Positions 17,632-26,114 of a stretch of DNA of 64,000 bases are shown in pieces (the stretch's first letter is position 1; each line of letters starts with the position of its first letter). The translations under genes and the position numbers were made by a program. Source of the stretch: Chryseobacterium sp. CY350 (GTDB taxonomy: Bacteria; Bacteroidota; Bacteroidia; Flavobacteriales; Weeksellaceae); contig NZ_CP116034.1 of assembly GCF_027945075.1 (NCBI RefSeq), positions 1,488,001 to 1,552,000 on the forward strand, in the 5' to 3' direction. A model generated the notes under the pieces. The model saw nothing but the letters and a program-made list of their open reading frames with translations, was not told the origin of the DNA and ran no database searches.

Positions 17632-18324
17632 TTATAAATTTTGTTTAGAATGTTTCTTTCTGATTTCCTCCATAATATCAACTTCTAGCCATAGTTTTTT
17701 TTCTTTATCGAAAATATAAAAATCAGCGGGATATGATAATTTATGAGACATTTCTTGTTCGTCAGATTTATTTGATTCTCTAATTATATTAAGGGATTGA
17801 TCTAATGCTGTTGCTATTGTATTTTCTGATAATTCACTATCAAGGTTCAAACTAATACTTTTACCTTCTTTTGTCTTGATTCTCAATCCAAAATTAATCT
17901 TATGTTTTTTAGCCTCCTCAGTATCCCAATGACGTTTTTTTATTGTTTTCCAGATAAAAATACTCGTTTTTTTGATTGACTCCCAAACAATGTTTCCTGC
18001 TACACCGAGCAAAACATTTTGGACAATAGTGTTATTGAGATACAACGAAACTTGCAATGTAAAATCATCTATAGAATTATATGCAAATCCATTTTTATCA
18101 AATCTACTTAATTCCAATTTACCATCTCCAAGCAAATTTTCGATTTCAGATATTTCATTTCTAATTATTAATCCTTCAAAATAATCAAGGTGTATAACAT
18201 TATCTCCTTGTTTGACAGTTAACATCTTATTATACATCTTCGTTGCATAATTGATGATCTCTTCCTCAGACCAGTTAGGATAATCCTCTTTGAAACGTTC
18301 TATGTATTCTTGAAGTGATTTCAT
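17632..18324 (-). CDS. unknown protein in the HEPN-AbiTii-Mrr operon
   Basis: 230 residues from ATG 18324 (MKSLQEYIERF). The frame extends upstream to 18399, but that would overlap AbiTii and add an unlikely leader. An N-terminal helical segment (WSEEEIINYATKMYNKML) is followed by a hydrophobic stretch (about 95-125: NTIVQNVLLGVAGNIVWES) that could touch a membrane or a partner, and then a polar C-terminus. I do not recognise a family. It lies 31 bases after AbiTii and 21 before the Mrr-like nuclease, so it is clearly part of the operon. Confidence 0.7.
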   Translation of the reverse strand: MKSLQEYIERFKEDYPNWSEEEIINYATKMYNKMLTVKQGDNVIHLDYFEGLIIRNEISEIENLLGDGKLELSRFDKNGFAYNSIDDFTLQVSLYLNNTIVQNVLLGVAGNIVWESIKKTSIFIWKTIKKRHWDTEEAKKHKINFGLRIKTKEGKSISLNLDSELSENTIATALDQSLNIIRESNKSDEQEMSHKLSYPADFYIFDKEKKLWLEVDIMEEIRKKHSKQNL

Positions 18325-18355
18325 TTTATTATAAATAGATTTGATTATTACGTTT

Positions 18356-19282
18356 TTACATTCCGTAGTAAGATTGAATTGCGGTAGCAAGTAAACCACC
18401 TGCGGCTCCTATTGCTACATCCCAACCTCCCTCAGCTGTTTTTGTGACCATTTTTGCTATCCATCCATTTACTCTATTTCCAAACTTATTCTCATTATAA
18501 TTAGGTTGCTCTTCCTGAACTAATTGAATAATTTCCGAAATATCCTGTTCAGGAACTTTTATTTCTCGCAATTGCTTTTCAAAATTTTCAATACTGTTTT
18601 TTTGAATTTTGGGTCTGTTTTCAATAGAATTACTGTTTCCAGTGTTTAAAACATTTCCATCGCCATTGTTATTAATTATCGTATTATTCACAATCTTAGA
18701 TATTTCATTTTGTTTATTTCGTAGTTCTTTAATTTCTGTTATGTTTCCAAATTCTTCATCAACTTTAAGCATGAAATCCAGAAGTTTATTTCTTACATTT
18801 GATAAAATTCCTTCAATAAAGGATTTAGACAAAATCCGATTAACTCCTTGAATGCTCAAATAAGGATTTCCAATGTTTATCCAATTTGCTTCTATCACAG
18901 CTACGTGCTCCGGTCGAATAGGTGAACTAAGTGTTGAACCTTCCGTTGAACATAAATTCTCTAACTCTGTTACACTGTTTGGAAAATCCATGTATCTTAA
19001 GAAATGTTCTAAATCTTCACTCAAACCCATAGTCGGAATCTCGTGATTTTTATACATCATGTGACCGTTCATATAATTACCTTGCAATCCATTAACAATT
19101 CTTTTTCGATATTCAGGCATTGTCTCCATATCCTCATATCCTGTCAATTCAGAATTGACCCATTCCAATAACTCTCTATTTTGAATCCGAGTTGCTAAAA
19201 CTTTAGTTTTTAACAATGCTGAATTTAGGCTATAATCTTTTGTATTGATTAATTCATTAATAATTTGCTCAAGTAGTTCCAT
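18356..19282 (-). CDS. AbiTii-domain protein (abortive-infection type)
   Basis: 308 residues. The N-terminal about 190 residues match the AbiTii domain: MELLEQIINELINTKDYSLN, then ALLKTKVLATRIQNRELLEW and VNSELTGYED. The Asn/Gly-rich linker (TIINNNGDGNVLNTGNSNS) is typical of this family. The C-terminus ends in a glycine-rich, possibly membrane-seeking helix (DVAIGAAGGLLATAIQSYYG). AbiTii proteins are associated with phage resistance, with mechanism poorly known. It is second in an operon, 17 bases after the HEPN-type gene and 31 before the unknown gene. Confidence 0.8.
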   Translation of the reverse strand: MELLEQIINELINTKDYSLNSALLKTKVLATRIQNRELLEWVNSELTGYEDMETMPEYRKRIVNGLQGNYMNGHMMYKNHEIPTMGLSEDLEHFLRYMDFPNSVTELENLCSTEGSTLSSPIRPEHVAVIEANWINIGNPYLSIQGVNRILSKSFIEGILSNVRNKLLDFMLKVDEEFGNITEIKELRNKQNEISKIVNNTIINNNGDGNVLNTGNSNSIENRPKIQKNSIENFEKQLREIKVPEQDISEIIQLVQEEQPNYNENKFGNRVNGWIAKMVTKTAEGGWDVAIGAAGGLLATAIQSYYGM

Positions 19283-19299
19283 GGAATTATAATTTGATG

Positions 19300-20124
19300 T
19301 TAAACAGACAATCTTTCGAATGAAAATCCATTTTGTTCTGTATGATAAAGAATATTTACTTCCCTTAAACTTGTTTCATCCTTGGAGGGATATTTTATTT
19401 TGAATCTGTCTGTTCCGGTTAATGCTATGATATTTTTTCTATCATTATAAGATTCTTTTAATAAATAATAACACAATAATATGCTATAACAAAATCTTTC
19501 GCTCCAATCATCAAACGAAATTTCTTGGATGTCCCATGATTGTCCTTTATATGTATCTAAGTGAATAATATTTTCTAAAATGTGAAATTCTGAATGTGCA
19601 AATGCATTTCTTAACGAAGTATGAAATCCTTTTCGAATAATGTTTGCCAAGTCATTTGAAGAATCAGTAAATTTTGTCCTAATATTATTTCTAATAAAAT
19701 CATGTTTACTCATCTCCGGAACTTCAACCTTCCAGTCGTAATCTTCATTGTTTGCCAGAAGAGCAAAACGATATAATTTTCGTAAATAAGGCTTAGATTC
19801 CCATACATGACAATAAACCATTAACTCCATATAGATTCTATATTCATCATCAGTAACCTCCTCAACATCAGGTGGGAAGCTGTAAAAAGTAGTCATGAAC
19901 CTTGTTAAAAAATTTATCCTTGTATCATCTTTATATAAATCTATTCGATTATCAATTATATAGGGAGAAAATTTAGGATGAGTTGCAAAATCATCATTAT
20001 AGTCTCCATCTGCTATATAAAGTATATAATTTTCAAAATTATTTAGTCTTATTTCATCTAAAGTTTTTCTTATTAATGATTTTATTTCATTGTCAATTTC
20101 TCTAAATCTCGTTCTGGTTATCAT
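19300..20124 (-). CDS. HEPN-like putative ribonuclease, first gene of the operon
   Basis: 274 residues with no named family that I recognise. Near residues 165-180 it has FHTSLRNAFAHSEFH, with Arg172-Asn173 and His177. This is the R-N-x3-H signature of HEPN domains, which are often RNA-cleaving toxins or effectors in defence systems, and it is embedded in predicted helices. Upstream helices (LMVYCHVWESKPYLRKLYRF) and a downstream helix (FCYSILLCYYLLKES) fit an all-alpha fold. It leads the operon with AbiTii, the unknown protein and the Mrr-like nuclease. The HEPN call is from the motif only. Confidence 0.6.
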   Translation of the reverse strand: MITRTRFREIDNEIKSLIRKTLDEIRLNNFENYILYIADGDYNDDFATHPKFSPYIIDNRIDLYKDDTRINFLTRFMTTFYSFPPDVEEVTDDEYRIYMELMVYCHVWESKPYLRKLYRFALLANNEDYDWKVEVPEMSKHDFIRNNIRTKFTDSSNDLANIIRKGFHTSLRNAFAHSEFHILENIIHLDTYKGQSWDIQEISFDDWSERFCYSILLCYYLLKESYNDRKNIIALTGTDRFKIKYPSKDETSLREVNILYHTEQNGFSFERLSV

Positions 20125-20378
20125 TTTATTTATAATTATAATTTAAGTAATTTATAGCACTTTACTTCCAAGTCTCTAGACTTTGAAATTTTTACTTGCT
20201 GACGTATAAATGATCAAATAGCGGATAATTAGAAAAGCTGCTTTCTAAAATCCCGATATATAGTGACGATCAGGACAGAAACTATAAGATTAAATCGTAT
20301 TCTGACAAGGATTGTAAATTTTTGTAACATTCTTTCAATGTATTTCACAAATGTGGTACTTACATAGTTTTTTAAACC

Positions 20379-21260
20379 TTATAACTGATCAAAATACAAT
20401 AGGTTTTCTTCCAACTTATCAAAATAATATCTAAATTTTCCCATAATAATAGTTATTAAGCTTTGGTCTGCGGTATTATTATCAATTCTGTATCTTCCAT
20501 GATTAATTTCATCAAATTGATTAAGATTTATTTGAATGCCATAATGGCAAACCAGTAACATATGCAAATTGGCACCACCATTTTCTGTACGATGAAAATT
20601 AATAAATTCATTTCCAAATGCATGTGGAATTCTACTCCAGGCTTCACATTGAATATTAATTTCCCTTTTTGCCTTGAAATCGTCATTAGGCCAATATTTA
20701 TACGCTAGCTCAGAAATCCATTTAAAAACAGTTTTATTAACTTCTTGAATATGTCTTGAATATGGCATCAAACCATCATCTACCTGAAAATTTGTTAAAA
20801 TACCATCTTTAAAATATAGATAAGTTTTAATCTTTTCAGAGTAGAACATTCCATTTCTAGATATATCTTTTAAATGTAAAACTTTTGATAAAAATTCTGC
20901 CGTAAAACTTCCGTTTTCTACTGCACTAGTTAAGATTTCATCTGTTCGAAGGGCATTAAATTCTTTAGTGGCAGAAAATTTTTTTAAATATTTGTTAATA
21001 TCTTTCTCAGTAATAAAGGTCACATTAGCATCTGCTAAAACAAAAGCAATTTTACGAGTAAAAACTTCAAGTTCAATTGAAAAAATTTTAGGCTTTATAT
21101 ACACAGAAAAATATTCAGAATGTAATTGATCACTATGATATCCTAAAGAATTGGCAATCGACATCATTGATCCATCTCCAGTATCTCCTGTGTATTCAAC
21201 AAATCCATTTCCACTAGGTATGAAAATCCCACTTGATTTACGTTTATTAAAATACGACAT
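20379..21260 (-). CDS. unknown protein B of a divergent three-gene cassette
   Basis: 293 residues, no recognised family. The N-terminus is glycine-rich (SSGIFIPSGNGFVEYTGDTG), and the rest is mixed alpha/beta with no clear enzymatic motif or membrane helix. Its ATG follows the stop codon of the upstream gene with no gap (21261/21260), so the two are translationally coupled and probably act together. The 254 bases downstream separate it from the HEPN operon and contain only a weak palindrome (AAGTCT-CT-AGACTT at 20170-20183). Confidence 0.7.
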   Translation of the reverse strand: MSYFNKRKSSGIFIPSGNGFVEYTGDTGDGSMMSIANSLGYHSDQLHSEYFSVYIKPKIFSIELEVFTRKIAFVLADANVTFITEKDINKYLKKFSATKEFNALRTDEILTSAVENGSFTAEFLSKVLHLKDISRNGMFYSEKIKTYLYFKDGILTNFQVDDGLMPYSRHIQEVNKTVFKWISELAYKYWPNDDFKAKREINIQCEAWSRIPHAFGNEFINFHRTENGGANLHMLLVCHYGIQINLNQFDEINHGRYRIDNNTADQSLITIIMGKFRYYFDKLEENLLYFDQL

Positions 21261-22526
21261 CTAATTATTAATCTCTTTAGTTATATTATTAAGTTTTTGG
21301 CTCACAAAATCATGAACGTTATTGATTTCTGAGTTTGTGAAATTCACTCCAAAAAGACGCTCAAAATGCTTTAATTGCTGATTTATAGCATTACTGTTTT
21401 CGAATAACTCCCAAATATTTGTTATACCTTTAAATCTATTAATAACTTTTCTATCACTATACCAAGAATAACCTTTTGTTATTACGTTACCTAAAATTTT
21501 ACCAAAATTTAAATCTTTTACAGAATCTGTAAAAGTGCTTCCATCAATAAAAGTATCTATACCTTTATCTAGGTCAGAATTTGTTGTAAAATCAAAATCA
21601 CCGTACATAATCCTATGTTTACTTTCTACATATTTATTATTAAATATATTCCAAAAGTCTTTAAACTTCCTAAAGGCTTCCAGCTGTTGTTTCATAGTTG
21701 CTGATTCATTAATATCAATTTCAAGTTGAACAAATTGATCTCTCAATTCTTGAAAATCTAATCGAAGTTGTCCAAGTTTATGTGGAATTTCACTAACAGA
21801 GGTCACACTGCTAAGTAGTATATTAGTAAAAGATGGAATAGGTAAGTATTGATAATTTAAGCTACTTTTCAAATCTTCAACTTTGGCATTATGGATTTTA
21901 GCTACCATTTCTAAAGACTGTATGGAATAAGGAGTTCTATTTAGACTTCGAATTTGCTTTCCATAAAGTGATAGTGGTAAAGATGTTTGTATACTTGAAG
22001 ACCTAGATACATTCATCAAATTTGATACAAGTTCATCTAAAGAATTTTGTGTTTCAGATACTACAAAACAATCATCCTCAAATTTTGATGTAGCCAAAGG
22101 AATTGTTTCTAAGACTAGATTAATATCATTTTTAATAAAATATTTTTCTTGAATTTTTTGGCCATATTCTAAGACAAAATCTTGCTGTGCTTCTCTCTTG
22201 CTTCTTACAAGAATATTACCTCTATAAATCTCCGAACCTGGATTGTCAACGATTCCATTGACAAATTTCAGCCCTCCATGACGTGCTATCAAATTTAAAA
22301 TAGGTCTCCCATTTGGGAACAAAACAGGTGTTGTTAAATTGAGATGATTCAGTTCATCTAAAGAGGTGTAAAATTCGGAAGATGCAATAAAAGTCTCTAC
22401 AAATGTATTCAAGGAGAATAAAAATTCAACAGTTGGCTTTCCGTAGCCCCCTAGACAATAGTCTAAGTCATCAATTAGGTTAAGATTTACATAAGCACTG
22501 TTATGTCCTATTTTGTCATCTATCAT
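21261..22526 (-). CDS. unknown protein A of a divergent three-gene cassette
   Basis: 421 residues, unrecognised. There are no signal peptide and no membrane helices. A predicted coiled-coil or helical segment covers about 240-290 (LGQLRLDFQELRDQFVQLEI, then TMKQQLEAFRKFKDFW). Ahead of it is a mixed region with LNLIARHGGLKFVNGIVDN. It is the first gene of a two-gene operon with the 293-residue protein, and is divergent from the small gene at 22588 with only 61 bases between starts, so the three share one control region. The setting inside a defence-like island suggests, but does not prove, an antiviral or toxin role. Confidence 0.7.
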   Translation of the reverse strand: MIDDKIGHNSAYVNLNLIDDLDYCLGGYGKPTVEFLFSLNTFVETFIASSEFYTSLDELNHLNLTTPVLFPNGRPILNLIARHGGLKFVNGIVDNPGSEIYRGNILVRSKREAQQDFVLEYGQKIQEKYFIKNDINLVLETIPLATSKFEDDCFVVSETQNSLDELVSNLMNVSRSSSIQTSLPLSLYGKQIRSLNRTPYSIQSLEMVAKIHNAKVEDLKSSLNYQYLPIPSFTNILLSSVTSVSEIPHKLGQLRLDFQELRDQFVQLEIDINESATMKQQLEAFRKFKDFWNIFNNKYVESKHRIMYGDFDFTTNSDLDKGIDTFIDGSTFTDSVKDLNFGKILGNVITKGYSWYSDRKVINRFKGITNIWELFENSNAINQQLKHFERLFGVNFTNSEINNVHDFVSQKLNNITKEINN

Positions 22527-22587
22527 TTAAGTAATAAATTAGTTTTTTATAAATTTAGCAAATCATAACAACAAAAGATATAATATT

Positions 22588-23025
22588 TTGAAAAAAACTG
22601 AAATTACTGACGAAGATATTGATCAAATAAGCAATAATTCACTTGGTCATTTATATTGGGAATTTCAACTGGGGGTTGGCTTGAAATATGAAAATGTATC
22701 TAATGATATTAGATTTCATGCACCATATCCAGAACTGGGTAAAAAATTATGGAAGGCTTTTCGTTATGAATTGTACATTTTTTTATGCGATAGCAAATCA
22801 AAGGAGCCCCAAGAATGGCTGAATGATTTAATTTCTGGAGATATAAGAAATTTAGTCGTAGGTATATGCTCAATAATAACAACAAAATATGACGTTTCAT
22901 TGGGAATTGCTTTACCGGCGGCGGCACTCGTAATTAAGCAAGGAACTCTAAAGTATTGTTATAATAAACCAAAAAAGTCAAAAAAAACAGTTTTGCAAAT
23001 TCTTGGAGAAATGAGAAGACTATAA
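22588..23025 (+). CDS. unknown 145-residue protein divergent from the two-gene cassette
   Basis: The frame opens at a TTG (KKTEITDEDIDQISNNSLGH follows); no ATG lies near, so the start is uncertain. The sequence has a hydrophobic glycine/alanine stretch (VSLGIALPAAALVIKQGTL, about 103-121) and a basic C-terminus (KPKKSKKTVLQILGEMRRL). Hydrophobic segment plus basic tail might indicate a membrane-active or small effector protein, but this is inference. No family recognised. Confidence 0.55.
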   Translation: MKKTEITDEDIDQISNNSLGHLYWEFQLGVGLKYENVSNDIRFHAPYPELGKKLWKAFRYELYIFLCDSKSKEPQEWLNDLISGDIRNLVVGICSIITTKYDVSLGIALPAAALVIKQGTLKYCYNKPKKSKKTVLQILGEMRRL

Positions 23026-23212
23026 TTTTATACAACTATACATTTAAACCCTATGATATAATCTAATCTTCAATAGAATTGCGAATTTATAAAATCGCTA
23101 GTTTTCTTTTCAATATCTCTGGAATCACTTGGTACTCATTTAACCCTTGAGAAAATAGTAAAAAAAAGATAAGGTTAGATATTGCAACATAATAATAATT
23201 CAAAATTATTGT

Positions 23213-23226
23213 AAAATACGTATTTT
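23213..23226. promoter_or_regulatory. 14-bp perfect palindrome before the NA37-like gene
   Basis: AAAATACGTATTTT reads the same on both strands and ends 13 bases before the ATG at 23240. It could be an operator at the promoter of the two-gene operon. Confidence 0.35.
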
Positions 23227-23239
23227 TATAAAAAAAACC

Positions 23240-24220
23240 ATGAAACTTAAAAATATTATATTACACCAAATTATTAGGGAGAATGAGGATGAACCAGAAT
23301 TGAATTGTTCTGACCATAATTTAGTTCAAAATGAAACTGTTGATGAATTTGTTGAAAAACTCGTTAAAATTTATTCTTCCAAAAACCCGACTTTTGGATC
23401 ATTTGAAGATGATTCTGTAAATTATCCATTTCAGAAAAAGGTTAGAGAATATCTAAAAAAAACCGATTTTTTAAGTTTTTCTGTAGAATCAATGAATATT
23501 CTAAAGAAAGAAATTAAGACACCAAAAGCTACAGGTGGATATGTCGTTTTCGTACATTACGAAGAAAAAAAAGTAGATTTTATAATAACTGCGATGTTAG
23601 ATAAATCAACTCAATTTGCAGTTGATGATACCAGTCTAGGAATTGAAAAATTGAAAACACTTGACATTGATAAACTTGCTAGAGCAAATAGAATTAACAT
23701 TAAAAAATGGAATGATAAAGAATCTCAATACTTGACATTTATTAAAGGTACAAGAGATGTTTCGAAATATTTTCAAAAATTCATTGGCTCCACAGACATA
23801 ACTTCAGCAAAGATTAATTCGAGAATCATTGATAATGCAGTGAATAGGTATCTGAGAGACAAAAAAATTGTAGGTGAAAGAAAGAACTACGTCAAAGAAA
23901 GAATTTCTAATTATTTTGAATCACAATTTGCATGTGGCGAAGACATCTATCTTGATGCCATTTCTTCGCTCATTAATGCAGAAAATCCGACAGCCTTTAC
24001 TGAATATTTGACAGTAAATGATATTGAGGTTAGTGCCAATTTTAGTCTTTCAAAAAAAGATGATTTTATCCTTTTCAGAAAAAGCAATGTTAAAGAAAAA
24101 GGATATAATTTTAATTTTGAGAAAGAATTAGCCAAAAATGGTAAGATAGTTAGGGATGGGAATGATATTATAATTAGAGACGTTCCAACTGAACAACTTG
24201 ATTCTGCATTTGACGTATGA
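23240..24220 (+). CDS. NA37/NdpA (YejK)-like nucleoid-associated protein
   Basis: 326 residues. The middle part follows the 37-kDa nucleoid-associated family: GGYVVFVHYEEKKVDFIITA, then LDIDKLARANRINIKKW, then YLTFIKGTRDVSKYFQKFIG. These correspond to the well-conserved central block of YejK-type proteins. In E. coli YejK is a nucleoid protein; homologues also occur beside defence genes, where they may recognise DNA or nucleoid changes (inference). Its TGA is 10 bases before the ATG of a membrane protein, so the pair is an operon. A palindrome lies just upstream and a terminator ends the operon. Confidence 0.75.
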   Translation: MKLKNIILHQIIRENEDEPELNCSDHNLVQNETVDEFVEKLVKIYSSKNPTFGSFEDDSVNYPFQKKVREYLKKTDFLSFSVESMNILKKEIKTPKATGGYVVFVHYEEKKVDFIITAMLDKSTQFAVDDTSLGIEKLKTLDIDKLARANRINIKKWNDKESQYLTFIKGTRDVSKYFQKFIGSTDITSAKINSRIIDNAVNRYLRDKKIVGERKNYVKERISNYFESQFACGEDIYLDAISSLINAENPTAFTEYLTVNDIEVSANFSLSKKDDFILFRKSNVKEKGYNFNFEKELAKNGKIVRDGNDIIIRDVPTEQLDSAFDV

Positions 24221-24230
24221 TTTAAATAGT

Positions 24231-25451
24231 ATGGCTGATCTTCTTAAAAATATAATCCTGCTAAAACACAGACTGTCTGACTCACAGACGGCTGAGTTCG
24301 GAATTAAGGGCAATATTGAAAATTTAAATCCATCAGATATAAGTGTTATCAAGAAAATATGGGAATTCATTGATGAGTTTTATAACATTGTCGATAATGA
24401 AACAATCTACATAGAAGATATAAATAATTATATATCGGCAAATGTCAGAATAGAGATTAAAACAGGGAATGTCCCAGGTTATTATAATACTTCAAAAGAT
24501 TTTTTGTCTGGTAATAAAATTAAATGTGTTTCCACTAAATTTTACATCGAAGAACTTAACTATATAGAAGGTTCTGGTACAATAATTCCTCCCATTATAC
24601 AAGCATACAAACTTAACATTGAAATTATTGCACTACTTTCTGAAATTGCCGATTATAAAAAAGAACAGGGAAACAAATTAGAATTATTTTTTTATAAATC
24701 AGAAAAAGGGGTTTCATTAAATATCGATTATAATGAAGATGATTTGCAGAACTTGAAAGCAGTCAAAATACTAGATTTAAAAGCACAACTATTAGATAGT
24801 ATCGACTCCATTGAACGGAAGCAATTATTTGTAAATGAGCTAATTTCTGATTTAGATAAAAATGGTAACACTTATGCAAATCTTCTTAAAGATTGGGAAG
24901 CTATCATTGGAAATTATGAGAAAAGTTTTAAATTATATTTATCAGGATTTTCATTTGACAAGATAAAAACGTCTTCTCTGGAATATTTTCAAAAACTTAC
25001 AGACAGGCTATACGATAGTATCAATAAAGTTTCCAGTTATATATTTGGAATTCCTATTGGCTACATTTTATTGATTAACAATTTTGATTTTAAAGGTGAA
25101 CAAATATTAAAAAATGTTGCGCTTCTAATCTTAGGTATTTTATTTTTTTTGATCATGTGGTTTGTGTTTTTTAAGAATATTGAGGAGTCTATTTCTGCTA
25201 TAGAAGCAGATATTAAGAAATTTAGAGAAAAAATTGACAGCAAAATTGAATTAAAAGAAATTACTTCTGAATTATTACACTTAGAACAAACTTCAATTAA
25301 AAATCAAAAAAATAAATTGCTTTTAGTTAAAATTTTATCTGGACTGATAATGGTAGTAACAATTTTAGTATATCTAATGATCTTTTTTTGCACTAATGGG
25401 AAATTGAATCATACAGACGAAGGATACTTTCATTTTGTAAAAATATATTAG
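24231..25451 (+). CDS. coiled-coil membrane protein paired with the NA37-like protein
   Basis: 406 residues from ATG 24231. A TTG at 24198 would overlap the NA37 gene, so I prefer the ATG. The N-terminal about 270 residues are soluble and helical (IERKQLFVNELISDLDKNG and nearby). Two membrane segments follow (ISSYIFG-type IFGIPIGYILLI about 276-287, and NVALLILGILFFLIMWFVFF about 300-320), then a cytoplasmic coiled coil (DIKKFREKIDSKIELKEITS) and a last helix (ILSGLIMVVTILVYLMIFF). No family recognised. A DNA/nucleoid-binding partner plus a multi-helix membrane protein looks like sensor plus membrane effector, which is inference. Confidence 0.7.
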   Translation: MADLLKNIILLKHRLSDSQTAEFGIKGNIENLNPSDISVIKKIWEFIDEFYNIVDNETIYIEDINNYISANVRIEIKTGNVPGYYNTSKDFLSGNKIKCVSTKFYIEELNYIEGSGTIIPPIIQAYKLNIEIIALLSEIADYKKEQGNKLELFFYKSEKGVSLNIDYNEDDLQNLKAVKILDLKAQLLDSIDSIERKQLFVNELISDLDKNGNTYANLLKDWEAIIGNYEKSFKLYLSGFSFDKIKTSSLEYFQKLTDRLYDSINKVSSYIFGIPIGYILLINNFDFKGEQILKNVALLILGILFFLIMWFVFFKNIEESISAIEADIKKFREKIDSKIELKEITSELLHLEQTSIKNQKNKLLLVKILSGLIMVVTILVYLMIFFCTNGKLNHTDEGYFHFVKIY

Positions 25452-25493
25452 TGGTGTCTACCAAATAAGTACACTTTCTAAAAACACTCCGTT

Positions 25494-25517
25494 CTCCAAA
25501 GTCTATAGACTTTGGAG
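25494..25517 (+). terminator. 24-bp perfect palindrome, terminator of the NA37 operon
   Basis: The arms CTCCAAAGTCTA and TAGACTTTGGAG form a perfect palindrome followed by ATTTTGTTT. It lies 42 bases after the membrane-protein stop. Confidence 0.7.
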
Positions 25518-26114
25518 ATTTTGTTTACTAAAACATTAATATATTGTTATGAAATCCATCGTGAAAATATATTATAAATAGAATGAATCAGAACATTGTA
25601 CTGTTTCTTTTTTCATTGATGATCATCTTTTTATTCTCCCAGAACTTCAACAAAAAATGTACCTAAAGTAGTTATGATATACTCAAAAAACGCAGTGTAG
25701 CTGGTTTTGGTTTAGAAAATTCAATATAGAAGAAACGTAGATTAACTTTGAAAAGTTTGTGTACTATTAGTTGTACTTATTTTATCAATAATTATTTCAT
25801 TTTATATTAAGTAAAATCACTTTATTGTTATCTAAAAAAAATATTTCTTTGCCACTATTTGTTTATATCACGAAATTCTAAATTTCAAACAATATTCTTA
25901 GTTATTGTAATCATGCGTTTCACTACTGAAAATAGATGATAATAACCTGACAAAGTATTAGCACAGGGCGTAGATTTGAGTGTTATCCAAATGTCTAGAG
26001 AATTTTGAGATTATCATAGTTATTTTTTAATTTATGATTTGAATGTTTATATGTGAGTATATTCGTCAGCTTTAAATTTGTAAATTTGACACACTGTATA
26101 CCCAAGCTTTGATT
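25518..26114. other. 600-bp AT-rich gap with only a promoter visible
   Basis: No open frame of convincing composition on either strand. The only recognisable signals are two overlapping-type TAAATTTG boxes at 26073-26088, just ahead of the AlbA_2 gene. Confidence 0.5.
26081..26088 (+). promoter_or_regulatory. candidate -7 box of the AlbA_2 gene
   Basis: TAAATTTG matches TAnnTTTG and is repeated immediately upstream (26073-26080). It lies 27 bases before the ATG. Confidence 0.4.

Noticed and set aside
20155..20190. Weak palindrome AAGTCT-CT-AGACTT similar to the 25494 terminator
   Set aside because: Short stem and no T-run in the sense needed for the upstream gene; too weak for a terminator call.
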